A stretch of DNA of 32,172 nt, taken from positions 1 through 32,172 of IMG/VR virus record IMGVR_UViG_3300031227_000243. One strand, given 5' to 3'. The stretch's first letter is position 1. Each line of letters opens with the position of its first letter. Of this stretch, positions 16,635 to 24,335 are shown in pieces. The translations under genes were made by a program, and so were the position numbers. Below the pieces are notes generated by a model, which saw nothing but the letters and a program-made list of their open reading frames with translations, searched no databases and had not been told where the DNA came from. The stretch is from a virus.

Positions 16635-17558
16635 TCAAGAAGCTGCGCACTTAGCTACTAATGCCCATTCGCTATTAAGTAGTTTGGATGCGTAAGAACC
16701 TGCCCAAGAAATCTTGGTCAGTCTTCCTGCTGGGTTGCCGCTGTCAATCTGGTTCGCCAAAACGTAAAGCTTTGGTTTGTCGCCTTCTAAATCGAAAGCT
16801 CCAAAAGCGTCTTGTCCGTGAACGTATGAATAATACATTACCACCGCACAGGCTGCGCTTGCCGGATCTCCAGTCGCTGACGCTACATCCTTATTCAAAA
16901 GCCAGCGAACTTGATACAGTTCACCCATTTCGCCCTTGTAAAGGTCTTTAACGTCAGAATATGTCTTGGAATTAACCCAGGTTGTATCCCCAAGCAAGTC
17001 GTACTTGTTTTGAGGTGTGGTCTTACCAATCCATAGTCCGTCAGGATAAGGTCGAGCCTTATTGATCTCCAACGTCTTCGTAAAGCCTCGAATTGCTGAT
17101 GCACTCAACTTATCAGTTGACGCAATGGTGCTTGATGTCGCACTATTGGGATAAGCTTGTGTAGCATTAGAAAATTCGTTTCTTACTAAACGGTTGAGAG
17201 TTTCACCCATGTTCTGTCCGGTTAAAGCTATCTTTTCCGCCATACTCTTGTCGATAGAAACTAAAGACAATAGCTTGGAAGTATTAACAGTTAGACCATA
17301 CTCAGAAAGAGTAACGGCCACTGTGCAAGCAGTAATCGCGCAGATTGTTGGGTTTGAAGACTCAGTCAATGGGTCAGTAATAACCGTCAACGGTGTGTAC
17401 CGTGTAAAGTTGATTGTCCGACCTGAATTGTCCGAGTGGCTTCTCATTTGAGCCCCTTCTTTCAAAATTAACTCATATTCCGCCCTGGCAAGAAAGACTT
17501 TCTCATAGTAAGTCATTACCTCCTGCGTAAGGGTGGTTGTGATGTTAGTTTGTGCCAT
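16635..17558 (-). CDS. Major capsid protein, N4-gp56-like family
   Basis: 307 residues. The start 'TTTLTQEVMTYYEKVFLARA', then 'RTINFTRYTPL' and 'DPLTESSNPTI', 'LSEYGLTVNTSKLLSLVS' and 'NRLVRNEFSNATQA', match the N4-gp56 type of HK97-fold capsid proteins. A good AAAGGAGAG site sits 8-9 nt before the ATG. It directly follows the scaffold-like gene, the normal order. A 6-bp hairpin (AGCAAG/CTTGCT) lies just before the ribosome site. The main shell component of the head. Confidence 0.85.
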   Translation of the reverse strand: MAQTNITTTLTQEVMTYYEKVFLARAEYELILKEGAQMRSHSDNSGRTINFTRYTPLTVITDPLTESSNPTICAITACTVAVTLSEYGLTVNTSKLLSLVSIDKSMAEKIALTGQNMGETLNRLVRNEFSNATQAYPNSATSSTIASTDKLSASAIRGFTKTLEINKARPYPDGLWIGKTTPQNKYDLLGDTTWVNSKTYSDVKDLYKGEMGELYQVRWLLNKDVASATGDPASAACAVVMYYSYVHGQDAFGAFDLEGDKPKLYVLANQIDSGNPAGRLTKISWAGSYASKLLNSEWALVAKCAAS

Positions 17559-17617
17559 ATATTTTCACTCTCCTTTTATAGCAAGCCTGCTAATTTGCTA
17601 AGTTCTTGCTGAGAGCC

Positions 17618-18409
17618 TCACTGGACTACTCCGAGCTTCTTCTCCATATCCTTTAGAGACAGCTCTTCGAATTTCTTCTCGCTTGATGCTACGCCAGTCG
17701 GTCTTGTTGCGGTCTCCGATACTTGCTTAGCGATATTTTCGGTAACCTTGCCAACTTGCTTAGTTACTGCCCTTTGGTAAGGTTTCATCATCTTAGCGAC
17801 AAGCTTTTTCGGTGATGCTTTGTACGGGTCGGCTCTAACTGTTGCCTCCACCGCCGCAGTAACTGAATCAGAAAGCTCTCGGTCAAACTCCTTGCTATTA
17901 GGGTCAAGTTGAGGGTATTCACCTACCACCTCGTTGGCTTCGTTGTTAATACGATTAACAGCGTCTTGCTGTTTTATCCTAATCTGAACGATGCTATCGG
18001 CTGTCCGCATCACATCTTGCTTATACTGATCAGGACTTATTTCAGCACCCGGTGTCACTTGAGGCTTGTATGGTCCTTTATCGGACGAAGGCTCTTCTGA
18101 GCCTGTAAGTTCCCCAAGTTTCTCCGCCAATGACTGTGCTTTGGTTTCTGCCTTCTCTGCTCGTACCTCTGCTACCTTAGCTTTGGTATTGAGCTCTTGC
18201 ACCCGTTGGCTGTAGCCCTTCTTTGAGCTTTCTCCTGTTTCCGCCCCTTCGCCTTTCGCTTCTCCCTTTCCCGTCGGTTCGGTCTCTGCAACTGGCTCTT
18301 GAACTTCCCCAGTAGTTTTTTCTTCTGTCACCGGCGTAGTGTCAAGGATGTTATCCTCATCCTTCCCGTTTAACGCCTTTGCTTGATTTTCATCATTTTG
18401 ATGAGTCAT
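17618..18409 (-). CDS. Scaffold-like acidic head-assembly protein
   Basis: 263 residues. Highly acidic, low-complexity N-terminal third (Glu, Thr, Gly, Lys), a Lys/Ala/Glu coiled-coil at about 70-105 ('KAKVAEVRAEKAETKAQSL'), a middle helical part and a basic C-terminal region (from about 205) with 'FEELSLKDMEKKLG' at the end. Scaffold proteins place a short basic helical C-terminus against the shell. Position between portal and capsid supports this. Strong GGAGGTGAG site before the ATG. Confidence 0.75.
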   Translation of the reverse strand: MTHQNDENQAKALNGKDEDNILDTTPVTEEKTTGEVQEPVAETEPTGKGEAKGEGAETGESSKKGYSQRVQELNTKAKVAEVRAEKAETKAQSLAEKLGELTGSEEPSSDKGPYKPQVTPGAEISPDQYKQDVMRTADSIVQIRIKQQDAVNRINNEANEVVGEYPQLDPNSKEFDRELSDSVTAAVEATVRADPYKASPKKLVAKMMKPYQRAVTKQVGKVTENIAKQVSETATRPTGVASSEKKFEELSLKDMEKKLGVVQ

Positions 18410-18490
18410 TTCCTACTCACCTCCTTTTACACACCTGTATGGTAATGTGAGAGAACCCGAGCTATAAAACGCCCGTAGAGAGATTTTAGG

Positions 18491-18733
18491 TTAAAATCCC
18501 TTTATGGACTTTCTACTTTTCAATATCGGTTTGCCATCCTTGTTCATTCCCACCATCACCTTATCCATTCCTATAAAAACCGCGTGCTGTAACTCGCACG
18601 ACTTACAAACCAAGTACGGTCCTTGTTGCCGCCACTTATGGTTTCCCTTTGGTATAAAGGCAAAACTTGGCTTATTAAAATCTAAAACCTCCTCATTCTT
18701 TCTCTGGTTGCTTTTCACAAATTTCTTTGGCAT
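18491..18733 (-). CDS. Small protein with one Cys pair, head region
   Basis: 80 residues, basic (Lys-rich), with 'CKSCELQH', a CxxC knuckle followed by His four residues later. This could be half of a zinc site. The start overlaps the end of the preceding gene by about 40 nt in another frame. Found between portal and scaffold genes. No family recognised; it may be a packaging or head-assembly accessory. Confidence 0.55.
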   Translation of the reverse strand: MPKKFVKSNQRKNEEVLDFNKPSFAFIPKGNHKWRQQGPYLVCKSCELQHAVFIGMDKVMVGMNKDGKPILKSRKSIKGF

Positions 18734-19031
18734 CAGACACTTTGTCTTTTATCCTTTTTATTACCCCTTTAGCTAAGTTGACAACTAATGTGTTCCGTCC
18801 AATTTCTTCAAAGGTAGCCCCACTGGATATCGCCTGGTCATTAACATTGTCTAAATCACTGACAAGGCGGTCAATATACTCGCCTAACATCTTCCACCCC
18901 ATTGTTTCAGATAGAGCCATTAATGCCCGCTCTTCTTCTGTCGTGCCTTTCTTCTTGGCCTCTTCGTCTTTAATGACGCTCGGTAGAGAAGAAAAGTATT
19001 TATCTGGTCGGACCGCTTGGTAATCCTTCAT
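18693..19031 (-). CDS. Small helical protein downstream of the portal
   Basis: 112 residues, mostly helical and charged: 'DEEAKKKGTTEEERALMAL', 'MLGEYIDRLVSDLDNV', 'LAKGVIKRIKDKVSDAKEI'. Its first 32 nt overlap the end of the portal gene in another frame and its end overlaps the next gene by about 40 nt, so it is probably translationally coupled. Function unknown. Confidence 0.6.
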   Translation of the reverse strand: MKDYQAVRPDKYFSSLPSVIKDEEAKKKGTTEEERALMALSETMGWKMLGEYIDRLVSDLDNVNDQAISSGATFEEIGRNTLVVNLAKGVIKRIKDKVSDAKEICEKQPEKE

Positions 19032-20799
19032 TTGGTTGTGCTGGTATTTGGTTCATATTCGCTCCTGCTCCACCGGCTGGCTGTTGCATCTGCTCCATCG
19101 CCATTGCCAACCTCTCAGCGTCATCCTGTAAAGTAGCATCGGCCTTCTCATCCTCTGTCTTCTCCTCTAAAATCTTATCCCAATCCTGAACACCTGAATT
19201 GGATATCACCCTCTTAAACAATTCGCCCATCTTTATTGTGTAGCCTTCTTGACTAATCATCTGTATCAATTCTGGGCTTTTCAATAGAAGCTGTAAGAGC
19301 ATCACCATATTTTGCTGTTGCGACTCTTGGTCAACAGCGTAGGTCGAGCCCGAGACTATCTCGTAGTCGTAAATTACCGAGCCAGTCTTGCTCTTATCAA
19401 TAGTTATCTTGCCTGTCTTTTCGTCATAGTTCTCTTCTAAATCGGGGTTGGTACGCTTCATCTTCTCAAAGTCATCACCAAACAAGCGGAAGACAATCGG
19501 CCCCATTTGCTTCTTGGCAACGAGGTTGACCATTTTAGTCATCGTTGTCTTCAAGAACCGTTCCATATAGAAGCGGTCAGCATTATCACGAGTGTTTTCC
19601 CTTCTCCCCTGCATCTTTAACGCCTCCGGTGTCTTGCCAAAGCCCGCTTCTGTCTGTGAGGTAACAGCAGTATCGCTCGTGCCAAACATATTAAGGAGGG
19701 CGGCGTTAGCGACCTGGTAGGTGTTATTAAAGGTGGCAATGCCTTTAGGACTAAGGTTGACTGCTTGAGCGACATTATTAATCTGTCCCCTTCCTAACCA
19801 CTTCTCGGCCGCACCATACTTGAAAGAACTCTCAGCGGCAACATTGTCTTTGTTAATTATCACTGGTGGGAATATGGACATCTTAGTAGCGTCTAAGTAT
19901 AAGTTCCAGATAGAGTTAATCACCATCTGCATTGACTTGCCCCTCTCAAAGTCGCCCATCCCCATAAAGTCATCTAACAAAGGAATTGAGTATTTACAAG
20001 CCACTGGTAGCTCTCCGTTCTCGTGAGGGTTCTTGATATCCCTATACTCCATATCAGCATCTACACAAAAGTCTACCCAACGGTCTTTCTCGTATTGTGT
20101 CAGCACTTCAAAGTAACCAGCCTCTTTAGCCGCCATTGCTGAAGGATACTGGGACTTCTCCCTCTCCGATTTGTCGGTGCTATCAGAGCGGTTCTGCTTA
20201 GAGCCGGAGATATCCTTAAGTTTAGTGATAATCTTGCTAACATTCTTATAGCCTTTTTGCTTAGAGAGGTTTTCAAAGTAAGAGAGAGGCTTCCAGGTGC
20301 GGACGATTATAAAGTCGCTATCCTCTACTGATACTGACCCCACTTGAGGGAAGATATCACGGATATTCAAGAGCCAAAGGTCGGGGCCGACATAACCGTT
20401 CTTCTTTACATCCCAATCTATTAAAGCAAAGAAGTTACCATAAAGGTTAGAATAGATATCTATCATCCGGAGCTTGGTCAAGAAATCAAACTGGGCATTA
20501 GCGTGAGGGATAATGTACTTATCTAACACCAAGTTCATCATCGTGCTGGTCGCTTGGTCGTTAGAGGATACTGCCCGCACCTTGCCGGTAGGCAGTTGCG
20601 CCATCACCCGATAGCCTCGTTCCAGCGTTAAGGTGGTTAGTTTAGGGTCAAACACCCTTGATTTGCCTTTGGTAGCGATAGAAGAGGTTAGTTGGTTATG
20701 GAAGAGCTTCTCAACCTCGTCCCACAAGTCCCGCTTAGTAACTAAACTATCTTCGGCGGCACTTTTTCGAGTTAGTATCTGGTCTCGGAGTTTGGTCAT
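19000..20799 (-). CDS. Portal protein
   Basis: About 599 residues from ATG 20799. In-frame TTG 20808 or GTG 20820 are alternatives, but the GTG would lie in the terminator stem. 'NLVLDKYIIPHANAQFDFLTK' and 'NLYGNFFALIDWDVKK', 'DIFPQVGSVSVEDSDFIIVRTW', 'GMGDFERGKSMQMVINSIWNLYLDATK' and 'GFGKTPEALKMQGRRENTRDN' are typical of large podovirus portal proteins. The C-terminus is Gln/Met-rich. The portal forms the dodecameric DNA channel and docks the terminase. It follows cassette L4, with no ribosome site directly before the ATG. Confidence 0.85.
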   Translation of the reverse strand: MTKLRDQILTRKSAAEDSLVTKRDLWDEVEKLFHNQLTSSIATKGKSRVFDPKLTTLTLERGYRVMAQLPTGKVRAVSSNDQATSTMMNLVLDKYIIPHANAQFDFLTKLRMIDIYSNLYGNFFALIDWDVKKNGYVGPDLWLLNIRDIFPQVGSVSVEDSDFIIVRTWKPLSYFENLSKQKGYKNVSKIITKLKDISGSKQNRSDSTDKSEREKSQYPSAMAAKEAGYFEVLTQYEKDRWVDFCVDADMEYRDIKNPHENGELPVACKYSIPLLDDFMGMGDFERGKSMQMVINSIWNLYLDATKMSIFPPVIINKDNVAAESSFKYGAAEKWLGRGQINNVAQAVNLSPKGIATFNNTYQVANAALLNMFGTSDTAVTSQTEAGFGKTPEALKMQGRRENTRDNADRFYMERFLKTTMTKMVNLVAKKQMGPIVFRLFGDDFEKMKRTNPDLEENYDEKTGKITIDKSKTGSVIYDYEIVSGSTYAVDQESQQQNMVMLLQLLLKSPELIQMISQEGYTIKMGELFKRVISNSGVQDWDKILEEKTEDEKADATLQDDAERLAMAMEQMQQPAGGAGANMNQIPAQPNEGLPSGPTR

Positions 20800-20809
20800 A
20801 TTGGTCAAT

Positions 20810-20868
20810 AAAAAAGACACCCCCTAAAGGAGTGCCTTACATCTGCATTAGAGCAGTATCGGTCTTAC
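20810..20868 (-). ncRNA. Leader RNA with hairpin and intrinsic terminator (L4)
   Basis: Hairpin 1 (20856-20843) has CTGC paired with GCAG around TCTAAT. Hairpin 2 (20836-20816) pairs GGCACTCC with GGGGGTGTC around TTTA and is followed by six T residues (20815-20810). The G-run of the terminator (AGGGGG) is the only Shine-Dalgarno-like sequence near the portal start, so folding could also hide it. Same order of parts as L1-L3. Confidence 0.7.
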
Positions 20869-20873
20869 CTATA

Positions 20874-20903
20874 ATCTTACTATATCAAACCCCACCTTGT
20901 CAA
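20874..20903 (-). promoter_or_regulatory. Promoter of cassette L4
   Basis: TTGACA (20903-20898), 18-nt spacer, TAAGAT (20879-20874), just after the stop of the small gene at 20910. Predicted transcription start is near 20868. Confidence 0.7.
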
Positions 20904-20909
20904 CAAGCC

Positions 20910-21107
20910 CTACATTTTATACCTAATCCGCTTGTTCTTAACAATGTTCAGCGTTTCTATATGAGCCTCGCTATCCTTGAGAATAACATTGAAAGTTATC
21001 TGTCCGTACTGCGTCTGTCCCACCTCATTCTCAATAATGATGTGAAGTGGTAGATTTGGCGACAACAGCTTTCTTAAATCCGAGATACTTTCGCTTGACA
21101 TCAACAT
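20910..21107 (-). CDS. Small beta-rich protein, paralogue of the gene before it
   Basis: 65 residues. 'NLPLHIIIENEVG' and 'QITFNVILKDSEAHIETLNIV' align with 'NIPAHLDIERDIK' and 'LFTFTLRINGGNIVDYSLMEYV' of the preceding gene, so the two are tandem copies of one small beta-strand-rich fold. The start (ATG 21107, or ATG 21101) overlaps the preceding gene by about 70 nt in another frame. It lies between large terminase and portal. Function unknown. Confidence 0.6.
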   Translation of the reverse strand: MLMSSESISDLRKLLSPNLPLHIIIENEVGQTQYGQITFNVILKDSEAHIETLNIVKNKRIRYKM

Positions 21108-21261
21108 ATTCCATTAGACTGTAATCTACTATATTACCACCATTAATCCTTAATGTAAAAGTAAACAAGCCATTCTTCTTCAACTTTATATCCCGCTCAA
21201 TGTCTAAGTGGGCAGGGATATTATGCTCACGGATAGAGAGTTCATATTTAGTAGAAGCCAT
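21031..21261 (-). CDS. Small beta-rich protein between terminase and portal
   Basis: 76 residues from ATG 21261, or 79 from ATG 21270; both overlap the end of the large terminase gene. Alternating hydrophobic residues ('FTFTLRINGGNIVDYSLM') suggest beta strands. Paralogous to the next gene. Overlap at both ends points to translational coupling within the packaging operon. No known family. Confidence 0.65.
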   Translation of the reverse strand: MASTKYELSIREHNIPAHLDIERDIKLKKNGLFTFTLRINGGNIVDYSLMEYVDVKRKYLGFKKAVVAKSTTSHHY

Positions 21262-22423
21262 CGTTGTCAAACATTTTAGTATCGTCCGGTATCTCTCCCT
21301 CCTCCTCTCGTGGCTTCAAGCTCTCCATTCCGTACCGCACCGCGTCCATCGCATCGCTAAAGATGTGTTCGGGAACATTGATTATCTTGCCGTCCCTATC
21401 AGTTTCCCAAAGATAATTACGATAAGATTTAAGAACATTGAGGCTTCTTTTAGTAACTGATATCTTTTGGTCTTGAACATACTGAATGCCCTGTGAGACG
21501 CTCCCTTGCCCCTTCTGCGCCCCAATTATGTTCACGCCGTATCCCCGTATCTCGTCAATGCTCTTCGGTTCAGCACTATCGGCAATCGTCAAGGTATCAC
21601 TGGAGTTTAACAGGGTATCAGCAATCTGCTTGTTTGCCATTCCCTTTCTATGAAGTATCTCATCTAAGATAAAACCACCATCGTATCGGTATATTGCCAC
21701 TATTGAGGTAGGGTCGTTACTATACCCAAAGTCAAGACCGTTCCTCTCCAACCTTGCCTCGTGGGGTATCTTACTAATTGTCTTCCAACCGGTAAATATC
21801 CGCCCCTCTGCTTCCCCTAACAGTCCTAAACCATACACTCGCCACCAGTTCTTATTGCCCTTCCTTGACTCAATCGTCTTGACAATGTTCTCGTTGAGGC
21901 GCTCGTTGTCTTTATAGGTTAAAGTGATAAAATCACAGTCAACCTTGCCATGAACCTCTGTGTACCACCAAAACTCACTAACAGGGTTCCAGTCCAGCCA
22001 AACTATCTTGCGTGTTCTTATTTCTAACTGGGTATAGGTTTCAAAGGAGATGTTGTTCGCTTCGTTGATAAACAAAACGTCTCTTCTCGGCCCCCTTACT
22101 TTACCCGGTTGGTCGGCACTAAAAAACTCAAGCATTGACTCTTTCTCAAAAGTATAAACATAGTCGGTCTTATTCCACTGCTTGTCTTTGAAGTAACCAT
22201 GCTCTTTCATGATGCTCAAGAAGTCTCGGATAACGCCACGCTTGAGATGAGGGAAAGACTCGGAGACTACCGATACTAACTGCCCCTTAGTTGCTTGGCA
22301 GTAGTCTATCAGCCAAAGCATTATGCTGACAGTCTTAGAAGCGCCCGTACCACCGGCTACTCCCCTAATCCTTTTGGTTAGTTCAAGAAGTTTCTTGGTC
22401 GCTGTTGTTTGCGTGTATAACAT
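21248..22423 (-). CDS. terL: Terminase large subunit
   Basis: 391 residues. Walker A 'GGTGASKT' (24-31), Walker B 'VLFINEA' (116-122) with catalytic Glu 121, coupling motif near 'RTRKIVWLDWNP', and a RNase-H-like nuclease domain with acidic residues in 'LDFGYSNDP' (D231), 'ADSAEP' (D282) and 'IFSDAMDAVRYG' (D357/D360). This is the motor and nuclease that packages DNA into the head through the portal. The start overlaps the small subunit gene by 41 nt. Length fits the shorter phage TerL group. Confidence 0.95.
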   Translation of the reverse strand: MLYTQTTATKKLLELTKRIRGVAGGTGASKTVSIMLWLIDYCQATKGQLVSVVSESFPHLKRGVIRDFLSIMKEHGYFKDKQWNKTDYVYTFEKESMLEFFSADQPGKVRGPRRDVLFINEANNISFETYTQLEIRTRKIVWLDWNPVSEFWWYTEVHGKVDCDFITLTYKDNERLNENIVKTIESRKGNKNWWRVYGLGLLGEAEGRIFTGWKTISKIPHEARLERNGLDFGYSNDPTSIVAIYRYDGGFILDEILHRKGMANKQIADTLLNSSDTLTIADSAEPKSIDEIRGYGVNIIGAQKGQGSVSQGIQYVQDQKISVTKRSLNVLKSYRNYLWETDRDGKIINVPEHIFSDAMDAVRYGMESLKPREEEGEIPDDTKMFDNDGFY

Positions 22424-22796
22424 TTTTAGCTGCTTTGCCGCCTAATATCGGCTTAATATTTATTTGTATCGCTACTTGTGGGCCCTCATTAAGTCTGTGG
22501 ATTGCTTTTAACAAGAAGATTGCCATTGCCGCATTGACTTCCCTACCACCATACAGCCCATCATCCATTAGTTGTTTCTTTTGTTTATCTGCTACCCTTT
22601 TAAGGTAGTCGGAAAAACCAGCGTGTCTTTTAGCCCATTCATAGATGGTATCTTTATGAACACCCAAATATATCGCTAACCCCTCAACGCTCGGTAAGCT
22701 CGTCTGCTCCCGACCAACAGTAGTTAGATATTCTTCTATCTTAGGGAAAATAACAGCCGGAATATATTTAGTCGGCCTACCGATCGCTTTCTTCAT
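22383..22796 (-). CDS. terS: Terminase small subunit
   Basis: 137 residues. Starts 'GRPTKYIPAVIFPKIEEYL', continues with a helix-turn-helix 'SVEGLAIYLGVHKDTIYEWAKRH' and 'FSDYLKRVADKQKKQLMDDGL', the typical layout of small terminase proteins that recognise DNA for packaging. The C-terminal 'QVAIQINIKPILGGK' would contact the large subunit. A 41-nt overlap with terL in another frame strongly supports the pairing. Separated by 9 nt from the upstream membrane protein gene. Confidence 0.9.
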   Translation of the reverse strand: MKKAIGRPTKYIPAVIFPKIEEYLTTVGREQTSLPSVEGLAIYLGVHKDTIYEWAKRHAGFSDYLKRVADKQKKQLMDDGLYGGREVNAAMAIFLLKAIHRLNEGPQVAIQINIKPILGGKAAKNVIHANNSDQETS

Positions 22797-22805
22797 ACTC
22801 TTATT

Positions 22806-23039
22806 TTACCACTCGGGGCAATAATAATCTAAAAACCCCTCCACCCAACCGCACCCTCTCTCTATGTCGCAAAACCTTTCTCCTGTGCTGGTGTAGTAAC
22901 CATCAACCCGACAACTACCATTACAAATCTCTTCTGAAGTAAAGGCTCTTGTTGTTGGCTTATTAAAGTAAGTCAAACAACCAACGCCCACTATTATCCC
23001 CACCGCTACACTAATTAAAAATATCTTTGTTGTATTCAT
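22806..23039 (-). CDS. Small cysteine-rich membrane or exported protein
   Basis: 77 residues. One N-terminal hydrophobic helix (residues 5-26, 'IFLISVAVGIIVGVGCLTYF') followed by a Cys-rich outer part with five Cys (CNGSC, FCDIERGCG, YYCPEW). Looks like a signal-anchor with a disulfide-bonded external domain. A GGGGGTGA ribosome site precedes the ATG. Possible roles include host envelope modification or superinfection exclusion, but this is a guess. Confidence 0.65.
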   Translation of the reverse strand: MNTTKIFLISVAVGIIVGVGCLTYFNKPTTRAFTSEEICNGSCRVDGYYTSTGERFCDIERGCGWVEGFLDYYCPEW

Positions 23040-23061
23040 ATTTCACCCCCTCTCCCCCACA

Positions 23062-23095
23062 CACTCCCCCACCGATTTTAGGCAGTAGGGGAGTG
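23062..23095 (-). other. Stable 8-bp hairpin upstream of the Cys-rich membrane gene
   Basis: CACTCCCC (23095-23088) pairs with GGGGAGTG (23069-23062) on the minus strand. No U-tract follows on this strand; the next sequence is the purine-rich ribosome site. It may limit translation or stabilise the mRNA. Read on the plus strand it is followed by only four T residues. Confidence 0.35.
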
Positions 23096-23107
23096 GGTTT
23101 TGTTCGG

Positions 23108-23437
23108 TTATTTACCCCTTTTCTTTCTTGGTCTCCTCGCCTTTCTTGGCAACTTTGCGACCAAAACCTTTTCCTGCTCCTCCTTCCATTCAAACTCAGC
23201 ACCTAATAACTTAGCAATCGCATCAACCTTTTCTTCTAATGTCATTTCTCTACTTGGCTCATCATGAAACCACATTGTCCATACTTGTTCCATCCAATAT
23301 TTAGTCGTGAGTTCACTTGTATCCTTAGGAGCTAAAACCTTAGTTTCAAGGTTCTCTACATCTTTCTCTAACTGCTTAACATTAGATACCAACGAAAACA
23401 AGTCTTTCAAAAACAGTGTTAATTTTTTCACCTTCAT
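23108..23437 (-). CDS. Coiled-coil protein with basic tail
   Basis: 109 residues. 'LFSLVSNVKQLEKDVENLETKVLAP' is a heptad coiled-coil (about 13-37). 'EEKVDAIAKLLGAEFEWKEEQEKVLV' is a second helix, and the end (KLPRKARRPRKKRGK) is strongly basic. This could bind nucleic acid after forming oligomers. The start overlaps the zinc-protein gene by ATGA. Function unknown. Confidence 0.6.
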   Translation of the reverse strand: MKVKKLTLFLKDLFSLVSNVKQLEKDVENLETKVLAPKDTSELTTKYWMEQVWTMWFHDEPSREMTLEEKVDAIAKLLGAEFEWKEEQEKVLVAKLPRKARRPRKKRGK

Positions 23438-23658
23438 TTTTTATTCACCCCCTTCAACTTCTCAAAACAGCTCTCGCACACAACATATTTTGGCTCGTTT
23501 AAGTAATGCTTCTTTGAGCAACGCTGGCAGTACCAAGCATTCCTCTCCCGCCGCCTCTTCTCCATTGTTTTAGTCATCGACTTCTTCCGCTTTCGTTCCG
23601 CATCGACGGTTCTCTTTTTACCTGTTGATGGACCTTTTTTCCATGTGTATTTAGTCAT
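23434..23658 (-). CDS. Basic zinc-binding protein
   Basis: 74 residues. Lys/Arg-rich N-terminal 40 residues, then 'WYCQRCSKKH' and 'YVVCESCFEKL', two CxxC knuckles 17 residues apart: a zinc-ribbon or zinc finger. Begins with MTKYTWKKG; the ATGACTAA at its start is also the end of the upstream gene (...KQND stop), an 8-nt overlap. Likely nucleic-acid binding. Confidence 0.7.
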   Translation of the reverse strand: MTKYTWKKGPSTGKKRTVDAERKRKKSMTKTMEKRRRERNAWYCQRCSKKHYLNEPKYVVCESCFEKLKGVNKK

Positions 23659-23670
23659 TTTGTTTTAAGT
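23651..23670 (-). repeat. Junction cassette copy, 8-nt overlap form
   Basis: ACTTAAAACAAAATGACTAA: end of one gene (YLKQND stop) and start of the next. Same as the copies at 26124-26160 and 26421-26452, located 2.5 kb away from the main group. Confidence 0.75.
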
Positions 23671-23902
23671 ATTTAATCGCCTCTTTAACAATACCTGCCT
23701 TAGTTTCTAAGTCAAACTTATCCCACCTCGTAAGGTTGATAGACGTATAATATATACTTAAACCATCTGTTATCTCTAACCAGTATTGTCTTTTATCAAA
23801 TTCTTGTTGTACAAACCGAATGATGGGGAGAGGATGTCCGAACAATATTACCAGTTCGCCAACATCAGCATAACGCCATTTCTTTTTCTTTATTTTAATC
23901 AT
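23651..23902 (-). CDS. Small protein of unknown function ending in the KQND tail
   Basis: 83 residues from ATG 23902, picked because GGAAGGGGGAAGAG lies upstream and it overlaps the microprotein stop by ATGA. Rich in aromatic residues ('KKWRYADVGELVILFGHPLPIIRFVQQ', 'YWLEITDGLSIYYTSI'), suggesting a compact alpha/beta or SH3-like fold. C-terminal 'IKYLKQND' is shared with two genes at 26.1-26.7 kb because of the common junction sequence. Confidence 0.65.
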   Translation of the reverse strand: MIKIKKKKWRYADVGELVILFGHPLPIIRFVQQEFDKRQYWLEITDGLSIYYTSINLTRWDKFDLETKAGIVKEAIKYLKQND

Positions 23903-23988
23903 CTCTTCCCCCTTCCTTCCCACCAAATAAGGAAGGCAAAGAAGCCGATAATAATAATAAAACCGATGGGATACAGCAGTGCTTTCAT
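23899..23988 (-). CDS. 29-residue single-helix membrane microprotein
   Basis: MKALLYPIGFIIIIGFFAFL, then IWWEGRGKR: one membrane helix with Trp pair and a basic end (inside). It is linked by ATGA overlaps to both neighbours, which argues that it is a real gene. The purine-rich end of its own sequence acts as the ribosome site for the next gene. Role unknown. Confidence 0.6.
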   Translation of the reverse strand: MKALLYPIGFIIIIGFFAFLIWWEGRGKR

Positions 23989-24335
23989 TTCTTTTTCTTC
24001 TTAAATGTTCTACTTATTTTATCAAGATAAAAACTTTGTAGGTGGGTAAATACCTCCTCTGTGCTTTTCTCTATCGGTATCTCCTTAAACCTCATCCAGT
24101 AAAAGACAAGATGGGCTGTTTCGTGAACTGTCTCAAACATATTCTCATCCTTTGCCCACAAAAGAACTTCATCTTGCTCATCCAAAATGACAAGTTTTCC
24201 CCATATCGTCTCTCCGCCTGGTGTGTCATAGTCAAACTTTTTCTTAACATAGCGACAAAGGTCGTCGATAGAGCAATCATATATTAACCTGACATATGTT
24301 TCAAAGACTGGTTCAGTGATAAGTTTAGTTCTCAT
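23985..24335 (-). CDS. Small HETAH metallopeptidase-like protein
   Basis: 116 residues. 'FETVHETAHLVFYWM' holds the zinc motif HExxH (H71, E72, H75), followed 16-18 residues later by 'STEEVFTHL', where a Glu can be the third ligand, as in ImmA/IrrE-like and related peptidases. The N-terminal part has beta strands (LVILDEQDEVLLWA). The basic end (TFKKKKK) precedes the stop. Could cut a host or phage regulator; substrate unknown. ATGA overlaps at both ends. Confidence 0.65.
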   Translation of the reverse strand: MRTKLITEPVFETYVRLIYDCSIDDLCRYVKKKFDYDTPGGETIWGKLVILDEQDEVLLWAKDENMFETVHETAHLVFYWMRFKEIPIEKSTEEVFTHLQSFYLDKISRTFKKKKK

